This document shows, piece by piece, positions 62,484-64,000 of a stretch of DNA of 64,000 nucleotides. The notes below the pieces were generated by a model. The model saw nothing but the letters and a program-made list of their open reading frames with translations. It made no database searches and was not told the origin of the DNA. This stretch comes from Paenibacillus polymyxa (GTDB lineage: Bacteria > Bacillota > Bacilli > Paenibacillales > Paenibacillaceae). A program made the translations under genes and the position numbers. Within the stretch, counting starts at the first letter, position 1. Each line of letters begins with the position of its first letter. Location of the stretch: contig NZ_CP015423.1 in the NCBI RefSeq assembly GCF_001719045.1, forward strand, positions 3,877,501 through 3,941,500, written 5' to 3'.

Positions 62484-63631
62484 AGCAAGCACTTATGGAG
62501 CAAATACAGCAGAAGAACATTCATCCGCCCGAACCGCTGGGCAGTTATCCTGCCTCGGATGTCACTTTTTTATTGAAGGATTTGAGCCGGGTTACGTTGG
62601 AAAAAGGGACGGAGGATCGTGAAGAGGCGATTCAGTCGGGAGTCCATTATTCAGAAATGCTGCCAGTGGAATACGAGCCCACAGCAGAGTATATTGCACT
62701 GTTTCACGATACGCTTGCCCAATCTGCCAAAAAGGTTGCATTAGCGGCAGCTTCTGTGGCTGAGATGATTGTGAGAAAAAGAGGCCTGAACACGGCGATT
62801 GTTTCTCTGGCTAGAGCAGGGACGCCCATTGGTATCCTGATCAAGCGTTATATTGACTGGAAGTATGGCGTATCCTTGCCGCATTACAGCATTTCTATTA
62901 TTCGTGGCAAAGGCATTGACCGGAATGCGATTTTATACATTTTACAGCAGCATGGGCTGGGGATTGAACTTCAGTTTGTTGATGGCTGGACGGGGAAAGG
63001 GGCGATTCGCCAGGTATTGATTGAGGCCTGTCGTGAGATGAACGCGGATTACGGGTTGCGTCTAAATGATGATCTGGCGGTGCTGGCCGATCCGGGCAGA
63101 TGTTCGGAAACCTTTGGTACACGAGAGGATTATTTGATCCCAAGTGCTTGTCTGAATTCGACTGTATCCGGTTTGATGAGTCGGACGGTATTACGCGACG
63201 ATCTTATAGGCCCGGACGATTTCCATGGAGCCAAATTTTATGAATCCTGGCGGTCAGTGGATCAGTCCAATACGTTTGTGGATACGATATCCGGGTACTT
63301 TCAAGACGTGGCTGATACGGCAGTTGCATATGCAGAACAAATGACATTGAACCCGTCTGCGGTGACATGGCAAGGCTTACGGGATATAGAGGCGATTCAG
63401 CAGGCATTTGGTATTCGGGATATCAATCTGGTCAAGCCCGGAGTGGGGGAGACGACTCGTGTACTACTGCGCAGGGTGCCGTGGAAAATTCTGATTGACC
63501 GCGAAGATAATCCGAATCTTCAGCATATTATGCTGCTGGCCAAGGACCGTGGAGTGCCTGTAGAGGTATTTGAAGGATTGACTTATTCCTGCTGCGGAAT
63601 TATCAAGCCGCTCAAGGGGGGACAAGAATGA
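62480..63631 (+). CDS. StiP/PELOTA domain protein of the Ter biosynthetic module
   Basis: A 383-aa protein annotated in databases as cysteine protease StiP, in fact a phosphoribosyltransferase-like domain. Landmarks are SDVTFLLKDLSRV, VSLARAGTPIGILIKRYI, YSISIIRGKGIDRNA and FVDGWTGKGAIRQVL (the PRPP-loop equivalent). A PELOTA-like RNA-binding fold ends the protein (LLRRVPWKILIDRED, IMLLAKDRGVPVEVFEG). It acts with the preceding PRTase-TRSP protein. Both ends overlap neighbours by 4 nt. Confidence 0.87.
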   Translation: MKQALMEQIQQKNIHPPEPLGSYPASDVTFLLKDLSRVTLEKGTEDREEAIQSGVHYSEMLPVEYEPTAEYIALFHDTLAQSAKKVALAAASVAEMIVRKRGLNTAIVSLARAGTPIGILIKRYIDWKYGVSLPHYSISIIRGKGIDRNAILYILQQHGLGIELQFVDGWTGKGAIRQVLIEACREMNADYGLRLNDDLAVLADPGRCSETFGTREDYLIPSACLNSTVSGLMSRTVLRDDLIGPDDFHGAKFYESWRSVDQSNTFVDTISGYFQDVADTAVAYAEQMTLNPSAVTWQGLRDIEAIQQAFGIRDINLVKPGVGETTRVLLRRVPWKILIDREDNPNLQHIMLLAKDRGVPVEVFEGLTYSCCGIIKPLKGGQE

Positions 63632-64000
63632 TCTACGCAAGTGACTTGGATCAGACACTGATTTACTCCAAACGTTCGCTTGGCGTACCGCTGGAGTCTC
63701 CTGGGCTGTTGCCTGCGGAACAGATAGACGGGGCGACATCGGCTTTTATTTCTGAACAAGCCCTGCAATGGCTAAAGACACTGCCTGAAGATGTGATGTT
63801 TATGCCCGTGACGACTCGGACGATGGAACAGTATCGACGAATCACTGTGTTTCAGACGGAGTTGGTTCCCGCATATGCCGTGACGAGTAATGGTGGAAAC
63901 ATCATCGTCGGAGGCGAGGTGGATCGAGAGTGGAATCGGCGTATTCATGAACAAGTACGCCGTGATGGTGCTCATGCGGAAGAAGCACGTCAGGTGTTCG
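63628..64000 (+). CDS. HAD-superfamily hydrolase of the Ter module, cut by window end
   Basis: The first 124 codons of a HAD phosphatase: motif I ASDLDQTLIYS, motif II MPVTTRTMEQY, and AVTSNGGNIIVGG. It continues past the window. In Ter operons a HAD phosphatase follows the PRTase and PELOTA genes and is proposed to dephosphorylate the nucleotide-like product. ATGA overlap with the StiP gene. Confidence 0.88.
   Translation, partial: MIYASDLDQTLIYSKRSLGVPLESPGLLPAEQIDGATSAFISEQALQWLKTLPEDVMFMPVTTRTMEQYRRITVFQTELVPAYAVTSNGGNIIVGGEVDREWNRRIHEQVRRDGAHAEEARQVF

Overview
The window looks like the chromosome of a Paenibacillus, most likely of the P. polymyxa group. Pointers are strong AGGAGG-type ribosome binding sites with frequent TTG and GTG starts, moderate GC, a ykoEDC thiamine ECF transporter behind a TPP riboswitch, YpsA, YvrJ and TerD paralogs, and secreted plant-polysaccharide enzymes (GH3, GH30, PL11). 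The genus call is inference from gene content; no rRNA or other marker gene is present. No tRNA, rRNA, CRISPR array or intact transposon was seen.

Layout. 1-2.4 kb: start of a leftward gene, a cysteine synthase and an aldo/keto reductase. 2.4-10.6 kb: two leftward WYL-domain regulators divergent from an RNA-repair cassette (RlaP nucleotidyltransferase, Hen1 3'-end methyltransferase, Pnkp kinase-phosphatase-ligase, TatD nuclease). 10.6-16.5 kb: TPP riboswitch with ykoEDC, then a methionine-type metNIQ ABC transporter. 16.5-22.3 kb: a 139-aa MoaD/ThiS-like (ubiquitin-fold) protein and a 1655-aa DUF4132 protein, preceded by a near-consensus LexA/SOS box. 22.4-29.1 kb: GNAT acetyltransferase, Gfo/Idh/MocA oxidoreductase, secreted GH3 and GH30 glycosidases. 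29.2-34.8 kb: two small orphan genes, then a Fur-box-preceded siderophore ABC importer with an Fe-S reductase.

34.8-38.0 kb is an AT-rich accessory patch: a decayed IS5-type transposase fragment, a frameshifted orphan, a MerR regulator with a 9-codon leader peptide, and a convergent GNAT gene whose promoter has MerR-type geometry. 38.0-46.9 kb is a Fur-controlled NRPS-independent siderophore operon. Its order matches sbnE-F-G-H of staphyloferrin B, with a third IucA/IucC synthetase at the end, an ATP-grasp ligase at the front and a decayed exporter where sbnD would sit. Together with the importer it would make, take up and reduce a carboxylate siderophore.

47-55 kb: single genes (YqkB-like, YpsA, rhamnogalacturonan lyase with a cre site, YvrJ, an IseA-like secreted protein, an HPr-like protein without the active-site histidine, a formate/nitrite channel, a HAD phosphatase, a WXG100 protein). 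55.3-64 kb: a Ter stress operon (TerB, three TerD, a TerD-TerA fusion, TerC) followed by its biosynthetic module (CitE-like lyase with an apparent CTG start, PRTase-TRSP, StiP/PELOTA, HAD), cut by the window end.

The loci most worth following up are the ubiquitin-fold/DUF4132 pair with its SOS box, the WYL-flanked RNA-repair cassette, the Ter biosynthetic module, and the staphyloferrin-B-like operon with its extra ATP-grasp ligase.
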